DNA of 64,000 bases. It comes from Sipunculus nudus. Its lineage: Eukaryota > Annelida > Sipuncula > Golfingiida > Sipunculidae. A model generated the notes under the pieces. The model was not told the origin of the DNA. It saw only the letters and a list, made by a program, of their open reading frames with translations, and did not search any database. Below are positions 22,690-36,792 of the stretch, piece by piece. The first letter of the stretch is position 1; every line of letters begins with the position of its first letter. The translations under genes were made by a program, and so were the position numbers. Location: contig CM049306.1 in assembly GCA_026874595.1 (NCBI GenBank), forward strand, positions 85,898,142 to 85,962,141, in the 5' to 3' direction.

Positions 22690-25580
22690 GTAGGTGTTGT
22701 TAGAAAGTATTCTATAAATGCTAATGATGAATGTGGTTTGATAAATTATGATAAGTGACAGTGTAGGTGTAGCCATGACGGAAAAAATATTCGCATCCTC
22801 ATAGCATTTACAGTGCGGTCCTTGCTGCATAGTGTACAGGCATTCTGACACTTAGTACACTGGTCATGGACTCAAATGTCAGAGGGCTGAAATGGTGCTA
22901 CATCATGAAAATGGTGCTTGGACATATCACATGCTGTAGAAGGTATCAGATGTGTATGATCAGTAGGTGCTGCCCCCTACAATTATTGAGAAGCACTAAT
23001 TGGGATGTCCCACCAGGGGGCGCCAGTTTCGAGATAATTAAAGTATGGCTGGCTGAACCTTTTTTGAATAATTGTTGGGTTTTGACTTGAGTATAATTCA
23101 AATACACAGACTGTGTAGGCTTGAAACAAGATGATTCTTCAGACATTTCATTTGCCAAGTGGAACTATGAGTGCTCATTACAGCAGGAGCTTACAGTTTG
23201 GTTACTGATACAGGCTGCTTTTGTAGTAAAAGTTTTTTTACTTTCTTTTTAATGTGCCTGAGTGTTTAGCCTGGTTATAGGTATTTTATGGGTAACTGTG
23301 TTAGTTGATAAAATTGATCCTTCTGGTATTATATTGAAATATATGATACAGGAAATATATGATCACTGATGCTTAATTTTTCAGTTAACATGAATGAGTT
23401 GCATACATGATTCATATATGTGAATCTGTCTGGGTATCACGATTACATAACTTTTATGTACATGTATTTGTTTTATTATAAAAATTGGATCCTTCCTATA
23501 AGTAAGCTATACTGGTAATCCTAAATTCCATATGTCTAACAGTCAGTGATGTATATTTTATTGCAGAGGTATTTATATATGAATTTACTCACCAAAAGAG
23601 CCACAGAAGGCAAACACAATTAAAAAAATTTCTAACCTTGACGGTGAATTATATTTAGTGCAATGGTCTTTCCTGGCTTCTCAGCTTTATAGTCAGTCCA
23701 GCATTTTTAATAATGCTTGCACATTTAAAGTTCTTTGTGTGTTTAATAATGATGATGCATATCTTGGTGAGAATAGGGTTGTTTGTGCCAAATGCTTGCT
23801 CAATATAACCAAATACTTTTAAGTTTACTTAAGGTAATGTCACTATTAATTTTAAAATGATATTATTATATCTGCAATATATAAATCAAATTATGATTTT
23901 TGTTAATACACTTGCTTAAAACATTCAAAATATTCATATCATGCAAATAATAAATTTAATATATAAAGTTTGTGTATTAATTGTTTTCTTGTTGTTAATT
24001 TTTATTTGTGGTGGTAGTTGTTCTCAGCTGCTCTCATTTTAAGTGCAAATGTCCCAGCTGTTCCATTTTATAGCAAGTACTAACAAATAGAAACCACAAG
24101 TAAAATGGTAGAGGGGAAGATCCTGGGAGAAGGATGAGAATAGAAATGAAGTGTCGACCCTGATGTGTGTGTAAATGTATAGTTCATCTGCTGGAGGCAT
24201 TAGGAACTACAAAACGGATGATATGAGAAAACATGAAGTTGATTACCCTCACTTCTAGTGGAGAGGCAAGGGTATTGCAATCTTGTCGGTTTGTCTCTCT
24301 GTGTATCTCCCTTTACCTGTAACCTTGCAAGTAATTTAAAATGAGGATGGTCTCAGCAATAGCTGATTGTTGCTATCTATGAACTGGTTTCATTATCCAA
24401 AATTCACATATTAAAATAGTTTATTCTCAGTTTATTTTCCACTCCCCAGACACCAACAGTGCGAGGTCTGGAGTTTATTGTATAATTTGAAAAGAAATTT
24501 GGTTAAAAATCCAACATTTGTGTGCGTTTTGCAAAATATAGTGGCGCGCCCATTCATAATAATAGTTCTCTGGGAGAAAGAGAGAGCAATAAAAGCCAAT
24601 CGAGCAAGTGCCAGTTCTGCTGGCAGTCAAACATACATCATCACAAAGGCTGTACTTCATATATTTTAATTATATATATATATTAATAGTAATAAATCTC
24701 CGTGTCTGCAGGTTTTTTATGCTGCCAGCGACTGGCTGAGACAGGCCACAGTTAAACCAAGCTCTGTTTACACCTGTAGTGTAGTCACTGCTGTAATTTC
24801 TTAAAGTTAGCTGACTTTGGGCAAACTGGTTTGACTCGATTAAAAAATATGGCTCTCAAACGGGCCTTTGTAGCCAAAGTAATTCACCCTCGGGCACAGA
24901 TCTGTAGATTATACCTGGTTGACCTTTGACCCGCAAAGATATAACTCTGAGATCAGTTTTGTTTTCTATGATAAGTTAATTTGGAATATTTTTTCTAGAG
25001 ATTATTATAATTAATACTGGAGGATGTTGACAAAACTAGGTAGTCTCCCAAAGGTATGACTAAATTTTACAATATGAATGAGAACTTAATAATTAATAAA
25101 ATTGTAAAATATCACAAAATCATTATAATAATACTGCCATGTCGAAAATATTTCCCTTACTCAAAAGGTTTTTTGTGTAGTTTTCAAATAAAATGTGTAT
25201 TGGTTGTGAAAGTATTTGTGATTAACTTAAAAAGTTTCTGCACTACTCAGAATCCCAAGCTGAAGGGAGATGGGCAGGGGGTCCACAGCCGATGTGTAAT
25301 GAATTACAAATAAAATTTTAAAGCCACAGCTTTAATGGACATTATCACACATGTACAGCCATACAGCAATAATAATAAGGGAAAATCCAGTTGCGGATCC
25401 CGAGGGGGAGCCCGTCGCATCCCCCCCACCCTGTTGAGCTGCATCAGCTCTCATTTTATCTATTTCTTTTCCCAGTTATTCATAAATAATTTTTTTTATT
25501 ATTTTTTTAAAAGATATTCTTAGTATTTCTGTTACTTGGGCAATTGGTAACTATTACCCAGAGTGCTCCAGGACTACCTT
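22690..25580. other. Unassigned intergenic sequence
   Basis: Mostly unique AT-rich sequence with no supported gene. A short element end may lie near 25400 ('gcggatcccgagggggagcc'), resembling the GC-rich termini of hAT-like repeats. Several 60-85-codon frames lack any recognisable feature. Confidence 0.25.
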
Positions 25581-25724
25581 CATCCCCTAATCTGATCTCA
25601 CAACTGTTTGGAAAAATATTTGGGAAGAAATTTTATGAAGAAATATGCTTAATTTTATAACCAAGGAAGAAAAATTACTTAAAATGTGAATTTTAATATA
25701 ACTTAATATATACAGAAACTCAAA

Positions 25725-27791
25725 ACAATTATTTGAAAATATAGTCTTTATTAAAATGACCTGATGGGAGTGAAGCATGCAAGTAAGAAATAAATGAAAC
25801 GGTTCCACTCAGACAAAGTGTAACATTGCATATGGTAGACATAACATATACATGATTGCAAATATATGTTTTAAAATGCCCTTGTTAACAAATGGGGATT
25901 CTTGTGCAAAGCAAAAAAAATCACCAAATGTCCATAGTCCAAAACTCATGCTGATGATAAAATATTACTAAATAATGCAAATCAAGAATTCAATGACATT
26001 TTTCAATAAGCATTATCATTAACTGTTTCCTTTGATTCTGAATACATTAACAATATAATATCATGCTAATTCTAAAATACTCAATTTAAATTCTAAATTA
26101 CAAAACAAATGTGCATAATTCTAACAGCACTAATACCTGTTGTTACCTGCTTGGTCAATGTTTAGACTGATTTCATTTAATTCTAATTTACATTTGAACA
26201 TATACATTATTATAATGGATCATTAGACAGCATAACCTCAGAAATCACTCATCTCACCTCCATCAAAACCTTAGTTTCACAGAATCACAAACCATGTTAA
26301 TATGTAAGTACATGACATCAACACACAAGCTTAAACGTAACACAAGCCATAATCACACAAGTGTTTAAAACTTTAAAGTCAGAAACAAACTGTATGATTC
26401 ATCACTAAATAAATAATCATCTCAAATTGTTAATGCTGCATTGATACTGCTACACCCAAATTATTAACAGGAACCTCTATCATGTATTAAAATAACACTT
26501 TGGTGGAATAAAACACATTTCATGGGATAAATTTTAAAACTAGCACACAGGATGGATCAAACCATGCAGCATGATCCACTAGTTTCATTATGTAGAGGAC
26601 CAACATTTTTTATCACAAAACTACCCAAATTACTGACCAGAAGTCCAATAAGAATATGTTTGCTATAAGTATATATCATATGAATACAAAAATATATGTT
26701 GTTTGAAGACAAGCTAATCTTATGTGATAATCTATAACTTATTCTTTTCATTTATGATTATCCTTTAAATAGCTACCAAGAAATCAGAATATAGATTTTT
26801 TATACCCTTGGAAAATAAATGACTTCAGTTGACAAAAAAAAAACAAACAAATTATTGAGACCTCTCCTTAAGAGTGAAGGTCACATTTGCATCAGGTCAA
26901 AGTTCAAAGTCATAATTGCTTATCAAGCTTTCTCTTTTTGTCTTTTAACTCTCCTCATATGCAAGATGGTGGGTTTTTCTTTTTGGCACTTGCTTCCATA
27001 AATCTGAACCAATGAAAGTCAAAGAATAATGAGAAATATGTGTTTCTTGGTATTTAAGATAATACATGATATCTCATAATACATTTCTAACTTTTAATTA
27101 ACAAAGCTGCCTGTATGATATGACCAACTCATTCAATATAAAACCAGCATATACTTTGCTTCACCTGACCAGTTCTTTAAACTTGTGTGCTCCTTCAACA
27201 CAGCTAATGCAAATCACTTGAAACCAGTTTCATAACAGTTCATGCGTTTTAAATAAAACTTTCCAAACCCTGCTAGTGCTACAAGGTTGTGACCAGTTCA
27301 TATGAATGACTAATGCAAGAAGGAATGTTGTTTCACATTCTAAATTCACTTGTTTGTTGAAGGCTCCATGCCATATGACCTTACACAAGCTTGTGCCCCT
27401 GGAAATGCAAGAGATAATTTGAAACTTGTTTGATTTTTTTTTTGCATTTCCAAAATTTTTTAATATCTGATAGTGTGTGAAAGGGGTATATGTCCTTCCT
27501 ACACTAGTCTACATTCTACAAACTGTAACATTTGAAAACATTTGACCAGCTATAAAATGATGACAACTAGCAAGCTATCACTGATTTATATCCTGTTTTT
27601 CTTTATACATTTTTAAAAATATAAATTTAAAATAATTATCTCAAGGTAAAAAACGTATTTATGGGTCTGCTCTGAATGCCCTTGTTATACAGATCTTTAA
27701 ATGCCATTGATGATGTCAGAAGACAGTTGTTCTCTATACAGCCACAAGAGGTCCCCACCAACTGATTGCCAAATTCTTCTTTTCAAGGTGC
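25725..27791 (-). other. Possible 3' UTR / terminal exon of the HMGA-type gene
   Basis: The region is largely free of recognisable repeats, unlike its surroundings, and AU-rich. A - strand acceptor-like site 'gatcttattccag' precedes 27791; in phase 0 the downstream frame is just two codons before TGA, and would close the protein soon after the second AT hook. A - strand AATAAA lies at 25747-25752. HMGA genes usually have long AU-rich 3' UTRs and an acidic tail; no acidic tail is seen here, so the true terminal exon may be elsewhere. Confidence 0.2.
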
Positions 27792-27799
27792 CTGGAATA

Positions 27800-29770
27800 A
27801 GATCAAGATACAAATCAGATGGTAACATCTTTTATTTTTATCAGGATCTGATCAAAATAAGACATACATGAAGCACATGTTAGAATATCATTAACTTCTG
27901 ATATGATACAATCACATAAGATAAGTGAAACCAGATTGTAAATCATATGACCGATTACAAAGTCACCTGGATAAGCTCGGGAGTTCAAGCATGCCCATGT
28001 CTACAACCAACTTTCACAACAAAGTTCAAGCAATTTATTGGGTCCTGGACTAAAGTAAATCATCAATAACAACTCCCTCTAACATGACCACCTCATGAAC
28101 ATGAAAACTTTGACTGGCCCCAAAGGATTCTGAGTGCTTCATTTTTGTGGAATTTGTTGATAACTTTGTTGAATAAATTGCATAGAAAACGATAAACTAT
28201 TTATTTTAAAAAAAAAATTAACAAATCTTGTATTGTAAAAAAAATATTCAGAGCTATCTGGGGTTGAGCAAAACTTGAATGATTTCAGCAATGAGAGTCT
28301 AGTCGTCTAGTGTTTGTCTTGGAGTATGTCTGCACTTATAGCGGCAAATGTGGACTCTCCTGTCCCTCTCTTTCATCTTTCTCTCCCTTTTCTGTGGCTC
28401 TCTCTCTTTTCTCTCTTTATTTTACTTTTCTTTCTCCCTTTTTTTACTCTCTTAGTTTTCTCTCCCTTTTTTTCTCTCTCTCATTTTTCTCTTTCCCTTT
28501 TCTCTTTCTCTCTCTCAGTATGTATCATATTATTGTGTATGGATCATACTGAGTGGTGTGTCAGAATGTGTATCATACCATACTGCATCATCAGCGCCCA
28601 TGTATGAAAAGCCCAAGATGACCATATAACAACTCAGGTAGATATGCAAATATGACAATTTGATGAACTATCAATCTTTCAATGCACAAAGATATAAGTC
28701 CATCTTTTTTATTGTTTACGCATAAAAACAAGACTTTGAGGCTTGATAAATAATTGAACACAAGAAACAATACAAATAAGTAATATGTATCCTTATATGG
28801 GTATTTAAATCCCAATCAAGTTTAATTACAAGGTATGATTATTTAGACAAGATTTAGATAGAGGATTTTAGAATAGGGAGCTCATATTACAAAGCTGTGA
28901 TGTACTAGTAGAAAAATTTTGCAAATTATGGCTGTAACAGTGAGAAACATGGCAACTTTTTTAAGGTTTAGGCGTATACTGTCCTGCTATGTTTTATAAG
29001 GTAGGATAGGGAACGTGCACCCCCTGTGCCCTCCTCCATCCAAACTCACCCCTGCAAACCAAGGAAATTATAATACTTCTTCAAGCACTGATTCCCACAC
29101 AATAATTGTGGTGTAAGTAAAAGAGCAAAGGTCATCAGTTATTGCAGGTTTCCTAATTTAAAGGTTCCAGGCCAGTGAATGGTCTTTTTATTGTCAAGTA
29201 ACCTCGTACATTGTCCCTGTGAAGGTAAAATCAATGGCTCCCAGAAAAATTTCACCCATACAACTGTGGTTGGCTTGGAAATAAAATTAAAAGTCAACAT
29301 ATTAGGGCAGGAAGTTGACTCTATGGCTTGACTTAAATTAACAGCGATAGAAGGCTCACGGTTATCTGTAGGATTTGCCATTAGCCTACATTAGTTCTTA
29401 TTTTCATTAATTAGATAATTTTACATTTATGAAGAATGACTCACTGTATTCATCACATCTAAGATGCTAAGTCACATGTGGCATGTTACATACACAGTCA
29501 ATCTTGTAGCTATTATTTTGATATTGTTGGCTCACTGCTCATAAATTTTTATATCAGTGGTAGCAGATTTTTAATTACTGCCATAACAGGAGTACTTATC
29601 AAATGGGCCATCAGCATGTCTTTAGTGATAACAAAATCACATGAAAATGAAACCAGTTTGAAATTAATGATACATTGCAAGATTCACCCAACTGAGGGCT
29701 AAGATTTAGCAAATCTCCATGCCTGACCAGTGATACAAGGTGTCACATACCATTAGTCAGTTACTTCATA
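27800..29770. other. AT-rich sequence, probably HMGA-gene intron or flank
   Basis: No exon could be supported. It contains a CT-rich tract at 28351-28520, which gives open but meaningless Ser/Leu/Phe frames on the + strand. Confidence 0.3.
28351..28520. repeat. CT-rich polypyrimidine tract
   Basis: About 170 bp of C/T with CTCTCT and TTTCTC blocks on the + strand. Two overlapping open frames here are composition artefacts. Confidence 0.85.
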
Positions 29771-29777
29771 AAAAAAA

Positions 29778-30600
29778 CATAACAAGAGCACCGCAAAAAG
29801 TACATAATACACCTGTCGTGTATCTTGTGTCCTATGATCTCAATTAATATGTAAGAATTCTGCTGAAAATGTAATTCAGGTGAGAAACTCATATGGTAAA
29901 TATACTGTGGTTGGCTTCATATTCGCGAGGCTGAAATTTCGCGATTTTTCCATTTTTAATGTTTTGCGAGGGTTTCATTTTCACGATCTCACAAGAACCT
30001 ATATCAAATCTTTGGCAAAGCCATATACCTGTGTGTATTATAAAATGAGAATAAGTCATGAGTTTGTGAAATTTCCTTATATAATGATAGGCCCGCACAC
30101 ACAGCATAGGTGGTTTAGTTCAAATTTAAGGCTTACATTTCCCTATACCTGCAAGGATGTAATTTATTTAAAAAAATTCTCTCTGTTTTAACCTATTACC
30201 ATACAAGTATTGATTACACTAAATAAGAAGGACATTCACAATTGGCCGATTATTCCCGAGGGTTTCATTTTCGCGATTATTTCCCATTCGCGAATATCGC
30301 GAAATTAAAACCCTCGCGAACAAAAAGGCAACCACAGTAAATGAGTGTCATCAAAATCCATAAGATTTTGGGTAAGTCAGTATGGCCCACCATAGTCTGG
30401 TGACCTCTGACCTCATTAAATATGCATGGATTTTGCCCATAATCAACCTCAGGCAAGATAAACTGTTGGTAAGTAGTCAAGGTAAGTTTTTATGAAAATC
30501 CTCACTGCTCCGGTAAGTTATTGTGGTGACACTAAAAGTTAACAGACTGACAGGCCTTGGGTATACTATACCCACATATACATCCTGCGTAGATGGGCGT
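29778..30600 (+). repeat. AGGTCA-DR1-bearing dispersed repeat, split by a MITE
   Basis: Head 'acaagagcaccgcaaaaagt', then 'ttcaggtgagaaactc', then after the MITE 'atcaaaatccataagatttt' and 'tgacctctgacctcattaaa'. The same order is found uninterrupted at 62313-62830, where the family is partly tandem. Half-sites TGACCTCTGACCT lie at 30401-30413. Confidence 0.7.
29903..30339. mobile_element. 433-bp MITE with GCGA-rich inverted termini
   Basis: The element 29905-30337 starts CTGTGGTTGGCTTCATATTC and continues GCGAGG..AATTTCGCGAT. The right end, read inward, starts CTGTGGTTGCCTTTTTGTTC and continues the same way, giving ~43-bp imperfect termini. TA dinucleotides flank both ends (29903-29904, 30338-30339). 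TCGCGA-rich subterminal motifs repeat inside. The TA duplication suggests Tc1/mariner-type mobilisation. The undisturbed target sequence can be seen in the related repeat at about 62400-62450. Confidence 0.85.
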
Positions 30601-31634
30601 ATAAATATTAGTCAAAGTCAAAAAGGAACCACAACCTAGATTTAAGAGCCCATAATACTACTGGTCATTATCATAATTTTGGTCTGCATGGATGATATGA
30701 GAGGAAGCAGGTTCAAGTTTAAACATTAACAGGGTTTTCTGTCAGCTAACAATTCTGGGAAATAACTGAATGTAACATATTTCCGAAATACCAAACCGAT
30801 AAGTATACAAACACCACAGTAGCCAAATTACTGTATATTTATCCAGAACTGATGAATTGATGGACAAATGATGAAGCACAGTGTCATCATCACTAGGTTA
30901 TGTCTATAGTTAAAACCAGTGTGGCCAACTGGCTGATCAGCTGATTTAAATGTTTACTCAGTGTTGACAGCAGCTCTTCCAATGAGAAATTAAAAATCAT
31001 CCTAGTACAAAACGGGCATGTACACAGATGCGACGTAGAGCCAGTAAAAACCATGCACAGCTCAGCTGAGGGAAAACAACACAAGAAAGTGCTGCCACCT
31101 CAAAACTATGTCAAACCAGCAGGACTTTTCTGTGAGAATCTTCTCTATAAAAAGACAGCAAAACTATGAGAGCAGAAAGTTCACAGTGTCTGTTGGCCCA
31201 GTAACCCATTTGCATGTACGTGTACCCCCATGCCGACTGGCATATTCAGCATACCTGCTTGTAACCTGCCTGGTTTCCTGACTAACCACTGCGGTGTCAT
31301 TTGGAGTCTAAGTAGCTACTAGGCTGGACTGGAACACATCCACAAACCTCTAATTTTATGGCGTGTTTGCCTCTATAAACCCTAGGTTTTTGCAAAAACC
31401 AACACTACATATTAGCCTGCCACTTGGAAGTGGTGCAAAATCTTCAGCTGTGACTGTGTACAGATTGTCGCCATTCTTGCACCTAATGACCCCAAACAAT
31501 TGCGCTGATGATGATATTCAGCTCGGGATGATATAATTAAATCACTGTGACATTAGGTGTAATCAGCTAAATGACTATCATCTAAAGTTAGGCTTGTAGG
31601 CATTCATGCACAGCTATTATACAAATACATAAAT

Positions 31635-31637
<3 letters not shown>

Positions 31638-31675
<38 letters not shown>
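31638..31675. repeat. (TA)n microsatellite
   Basis: About 38 bp of uninterrupted TA dinucleotides. Confidence 0.95.
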
Positions 31676-31678
<3 letters not shown>

Positions 31679-33391
31679 TTTATAAGTTCGAGAACATATG
31701 GATACAGTAAAACTTATATTATTGAACTATTACATAGAGAGATCATCTACAGGTACCACATTTTGGATTTATATTTAAACTTATCTATATTTTGCTCTTG
31801 ATTCAGTACAGATGTGGAAGCTATTTTTTGTCACTTTTCTCATTTTTGTGTATATGACACATTTCCTAATGCAAAGTGAAACCAAGAATGATTTAAAATA
31901 ACCTGACAGGGGACCATCTCCTGCACTGATTTATATTCTAACCATATTTTGTGTTAGTGATATATGTCATGTTTGCTTAGTAATAAACAAAAATATTAAA
32001 ATTTGAATAATAATAAAACCGATGGGTCAAGAATCTCAGAGGACAGTGATTAGATCAGTTAGCCTCAATATTTAAAGACAGCTATGTGTATTGACATAAA
32101 TATCGCTACAATGAGCAACTTGATTATTTACCAAGCTTAATATGCCAGAGTGTAGCAGTAGGAATGTGCTTTCTGACAATGGAGGCCACCTGTCCTGGAT
32201 ATTGACCTGTGACAGCACTGTAACAGTGCTGGTATATGTACGTGAAGCTTCATGTATGGTTCATTAATGATTACAGCCAATTTTCTATGATACCCTCAGT
32301 CATGTTCTACAAGTGCTGGCCTCATACATACTCTCACTCATCTTTAACTTATCTTTTAATTAATTATAATTCCTACAAAAGGTAATTGCTCTCATTATCT
32401 TACACACAATAGGTGACAAGCAGTGTGTGCGGCAGGCATGCAGTAAATCTGCATGCACTGCTCAATATATGCAGTCTCAATGAATGCATATAATACTGGG
32501 TTGGAAACTGCACCCTGAAATTTATCAATGCATGGCAGGCAGGCACACACAGTTTTTGTGTGCAAGGAAATAGTTAAGTAAATTTTCCTTCTTCCAAGTT
32601 TTATATATATTGTTTAAAAATGTTTGTGTTTACTTTCAATAGCGAAATTAAATATTTAATCTTTTGCAAGAGTGAAATGTGGTAGAGAACATAGACAATG
32701 TTTTGGGACACTGTAAGGTAGTTTCATATCAGGCAAATAAAATGATCCTTGCTCTTACTGGATGCTTAAAATGCACTGTTTAATATTTAATTTTTTTTTA
32801 ACTTTTAGTTTTTTAACTGAATTAAATGAAAATGTCTGCTATACATATACCATTAACACGAGAACACCATGCTGAGTTTAAAATGATATATTTCACAAGG
32901 TCTCAAATGATATTTCACAAAAATTTAAGATTCATTCAAGGAAAGGGGTCTTGCAAGGGGTGCAAAATTAAGATAACAGAGGCTACTATAATGTGACTAC
33001 TTTCCCTGAGATAGCATAATATACAAAAGGCTCTTGATGAATCCTCATAATAAAAAGAATGGGGCAACTGTGATACACCAAAAACCAATGACCCAATAGC
33101 ATGACCTGACCCAGGTCAACTTGTCAGGTTTGCTCTCTGTGCACGAGTGCTTCCTGAGAACGTACATCTATAAACTCAGAATGAGTACAAGGTCACGGAT
33201 TGTTTGACAGGAAGTCACAGGCCCCCCCAGCACATGTTAGGCCACAAAACAAAGTAAAAGCTGTGTAAGCACACACCTGCTTCCGCAACCCCATCACTCT
33301 CAAACGTCCTTATTCTCCACTTTATTTCTGCTCATCTCTTTAAACATTTCATTACTGATAAGGAAAAAGTGGTGTTTATACTAACTTTTGG

Positions 33392-33392
<1 letters not shown>

Positions 33393-33422
<30 letters not shown>

Positions 33423-33424
33423 TG

Positions 33425-33455
<31 letters not shown>

Positions 33456-33480
33456 TTACATACATACACACATACATATG
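33393..33480. repeat. (GTAT)n-(TA)n-(CATA)n compound microsatellite
   Basis: A GTAT run passes into TA and then into ACATAC-type repeats, making a nearly self-complementary tract able to fold into a hairpin. Confidence 0.9.
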
Positions 33481-36400
33481 TGTATGTGAATGTACCTATA
33501 CAGTAAGATCTTGTGGTTTTGAAATTGAAGGGACTTATGTGAAATGGTAATAAATAACTTATAAAATCACAGTATGAATCTTCAACAAAAACGTTCATTT
33601 GATTTAAGTGAGCTCATCCCTTTCAGTGCATCCTTTAATAAATGATATGAAAACAATGAAAATAAAATCTTAAAAAAGAAAGTAAATCATACAAAATTAT
33701 GGAGTAAAATCATTCAAATTGTTTTCCCCAAGATAGTATTATGCTTTTTTAAGAAGTATAAAACGGCATAACAGATTAATAACAGATTATTATTTAAGAA
33801 GACCAGAGGACCATATTTCCAACCATGCTGGTGATTTTGCTATATCCCTTTCTCCACTTCAGATGTTAATAACACATCAGGTGTAGCTATTTAGCAGAAA
33901 TCTGGATAATATGACTCGCCAGTCACTTGACAAGGGAAGAAATAATTAACTGTACCATTGCAAATGTACTGTAATGGCCACACAAAAACAGACTATATTA
34001 ACATAAAGATAAAAAGATGACATCCTGAGAAGAAACACTGTAAGCCTTATCAGGCGGAAACTGACCCAGATTTCTGGGAAGGCATTGTTGACAATGGTCT
34101 CCAGTGAAACAATGTTGTTCCTTCCATTGTAGGCTAATAAAAAATGATGCTAATTTGATACAAGATGCAAGTAATCTTACACTTGAATAATATTTACCTA
34201 GTCAATTTCCCTGCTCACTTACATCACATTATCACATTAAATTGTTGGTTGTTGAAAAAAGATTAGCCCCTGCAACAAGAACAATTCCCTAAATATTTTT
34301 AAATGGTATCACTAAGTTGTGCAGGTTGAATGACCAGGAGGACACACAGGCATGTAAAGGAAGCTAAAACAAAGCTTCAGCTAATACCCCAAACCCTTGA
34401 TAAATCGATAATTTATTTGTCTAGACAGTATAGCTATGTAAGGAGATATCACGTCAGCTGACAGGGAATAATGGAACAGCACCAAATAACAAAGGCCACA
34501 CATACAGGCCATAATTCAGGCTAAATTGGAATGACTTGCCCCCAGACTGCACACACAATTTGTTGGCGCCACTACCATACAGGTCTTGTGATTGGGGGTT
34601 ATGGAAAAAGGGACCACTGGCTATAAGAAGGCATCTCAGTGACACTGATCTCGATTACATAATAAATGCACCTTAATGAACATGTGCTTCAATTACAATG
34701 TCAGATAAAATTCTAGTCAATGACCCTTTTTATGGAATGTGTTAAGAACCTTGTAACTATTGTGGCCAAACTTTATGGATTTAGCAGAATTTGAACAATC
34801 GGGTTTATACCCTCACAAGAGGCTGGTAACATGAGAAACATACGAAGTGAAGCACATGACGCAGGAATAATCAACAGGATATGATTACGGAAACAAAGGA
34901 AAACCTTGATTATAGTCTCTGCTATACCTAATGCATAGATTTTTTACTTGAGCCTAAAGATAGACAGGTCAATGTATTGTTGCCTTTTACTAACAAGACA
35001 GCCAGAGTCTGGTGAAAACAGGTAATGAATGACTCCTTAAGCTTACACCTGCATACCCATCTCATGATCAATGAGACAAATTAACCAAATTATTGGTTTA
35101 ATCTGTAAAATGCATTTTGATAGAACAGACTGGGCAGTGTTTTTTTCACCTTGCAAAACAAACTGATGAATGGAGTTTTGGCCTCCATCAGAATGTTACT
35201 GTTACCAGTACAGCATTTATAAAATTAGAAACCAGTCCTAGAGTTCACATATATATCTTGACCAGGATCATAATCAAACACATGCACTCAATGACTTCAT
35301 GAGAGGTCAGCTCTGTAGGCCAGAATATAGGCAGCTTATAGTACCACTAGATGAAACTCTCCCTCGGTCAGGATAAACAAATGGTTCAATCTCAAAAAGG
35401 TACAGAATCATGAAGAACTAAATAATTTATCGTGATCCAGATAACCTCCAAAACTTGACGGACTGTTAACAGTTTATTGGACTTTTACCCTTCCCTCGCA
35501 AAAAAATTTATACAAAACAGAATCTTTTAAGTTAGGTTACTCACAGGCAAACAAAATAACCAACCAATCATGATGAAAATATAACAAGGGCATCCAAAAG
35601 CATACGGAGCATAATGAGACTGGATGTATTAAACTGTGAAAAATCATTTCTGTGACTTTAGTAACTCAAAACCATTTTGAGTGCTTCCACAATTTCAAGG
35701 TAAGCTATACTTCAAACACTGAATGCTTTAGACTGAAAATCAATAGGGTTCTTACCACAAATGTAAATGAGCCATATGTGAAAGACAGATGGGTTTGGAA
35801 TGAAAATTTTGGCTTTAAATGTGTCAACAACCAAGTATTATGGATGAATGGACAGATGGACCTACAAAATGAAGCATAACTATGCAGCTTTGATGGGAAG
35901 CAATAATAGCTAAATATTCAAGAGAGAAGCACAGATATCCAATATTCTACAAGAAACCCATATTTGAAACTAGAATATGGGTAGTCAACTAGCAACTACA
36001 TGTATCTCCCACATCACAGAGGCATGGGAAGGGTCACCTATCTGGTCAGCAACAAAGCTATCCAAGACGGATGAACATACAAAATTTCAGGCTTATACAT
36101 CCTTCAACTTCTGAGATATGAGCAATTTTTACCAAAAGCAAACAGACAGATGGACACCACACAAAGACAACTGCAGATGGTGCCTACAGGTGTGAATACA
36201 AGATGGAGGTATCAAAGATTTGTGAACATGCACAATTTCAGGGGAATACAGCAAACCACTCCTTTCAAGGGTTTAATAAAGCCAGGGACATATAGCGGGA
36301 CCGGGTTGTCATGCCGACATTATAGTAGTGCCGCTGCCGACATGCCGAATAAATTACCGTAAATTATTTTAAAATATTAGAGAATGGTATCAACTTTTGT

Positions 36401-36756
36401 TCAAGTACCTTAACAGACAACCTACTTATCACTTTACTGCGTATTAATTACCATTATTTCCTATTATTTATTTTCTTTTTCGGCAAGATGGGCTTCGGCA
36501 TTTTGGGTATGTGAAAATTTGTTTTGGCATTCTGGGTTTCGGCCATCTGGTCTACATTCCATACACATGCGATCTAATCCAAACCAATTCAAAGGCCAAT
36601 CACTGTACCAAATTTGAATGAAACTGAACGATATGAATGAAATAAGACATATCTAGGGAAGTTACTGTTTTGAAAGAGAAAGTGACTTGCAGATTGTATG
36701 ACACAAGACAGAAAACTGAAAATACCATTAGACAGATATTAAAGAGATTAACTCAC

Positions 36757-36792
36757 AGATTTCCTTGGTCTCCCCCTTGGTTTCTTTCCTTT
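36757..36792 (-). CDS. HMGA: AT-hook exon (KKPRGRPRK) of an HMGA-type gene
   Basis: A 36-nt exon, phase 0 to 0, between acceptor 'gttgtcgttccag'-type sequence and donor 'gtgagtta' on the - strand. It encodes KGKKPRGRPRKS, a canonical AT hook: the GRP core inserts into the minor groove of AT-rich DNA and flanking K/R contact the backbone. It is 8.9 kb downstream of the 45693 exon and joins it in frame. In vertebrate HMGA genes the third hook is also on its own small exon and reads KRPRGRPRKW. Very short exons carry little statistical weight alone; the perfect splice sites and matched phase support it. Confidence 0.75.

Larger units (their letters stand above)
30600..36756 (-). other. Intronic sequence of the HMGA-type gene
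   Basis: Downstream of the second AT-hook exon on the - strand. It holds microsatellites but no exon I can support. One phase-0 candidate (acceptor 'ttttttattag' just above 34135) opens 28 codons, but nothing in it looks HMGA-like. A region of TCGGCAT-type repeated motifs lies near 36310-36550. Confidence 0.35.

Noticed and set aside
25335-25523. Element end near 'gcggatcccgagggggagcc' as a full hAT copy
   Set aside because: Only one terminus-like string was found, with no partner end or target duplication.
28310-28607. Ser/Leu/Phe-rich 80-97-codon frames resembling membrane proteins
   Set aside because: Generated by the CT-rich tract; hydrophobicity is a composition artefact.
34050-34136. 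Phase-0 candidate terminal exon (acceptor 'ttttttattag', 28 codons to a stop)
   Set aside because: Composition is not HMGA-like (Trp, Phe, His, no acidic tail); acceptors of this quality occur by chance in AT-rich introns.
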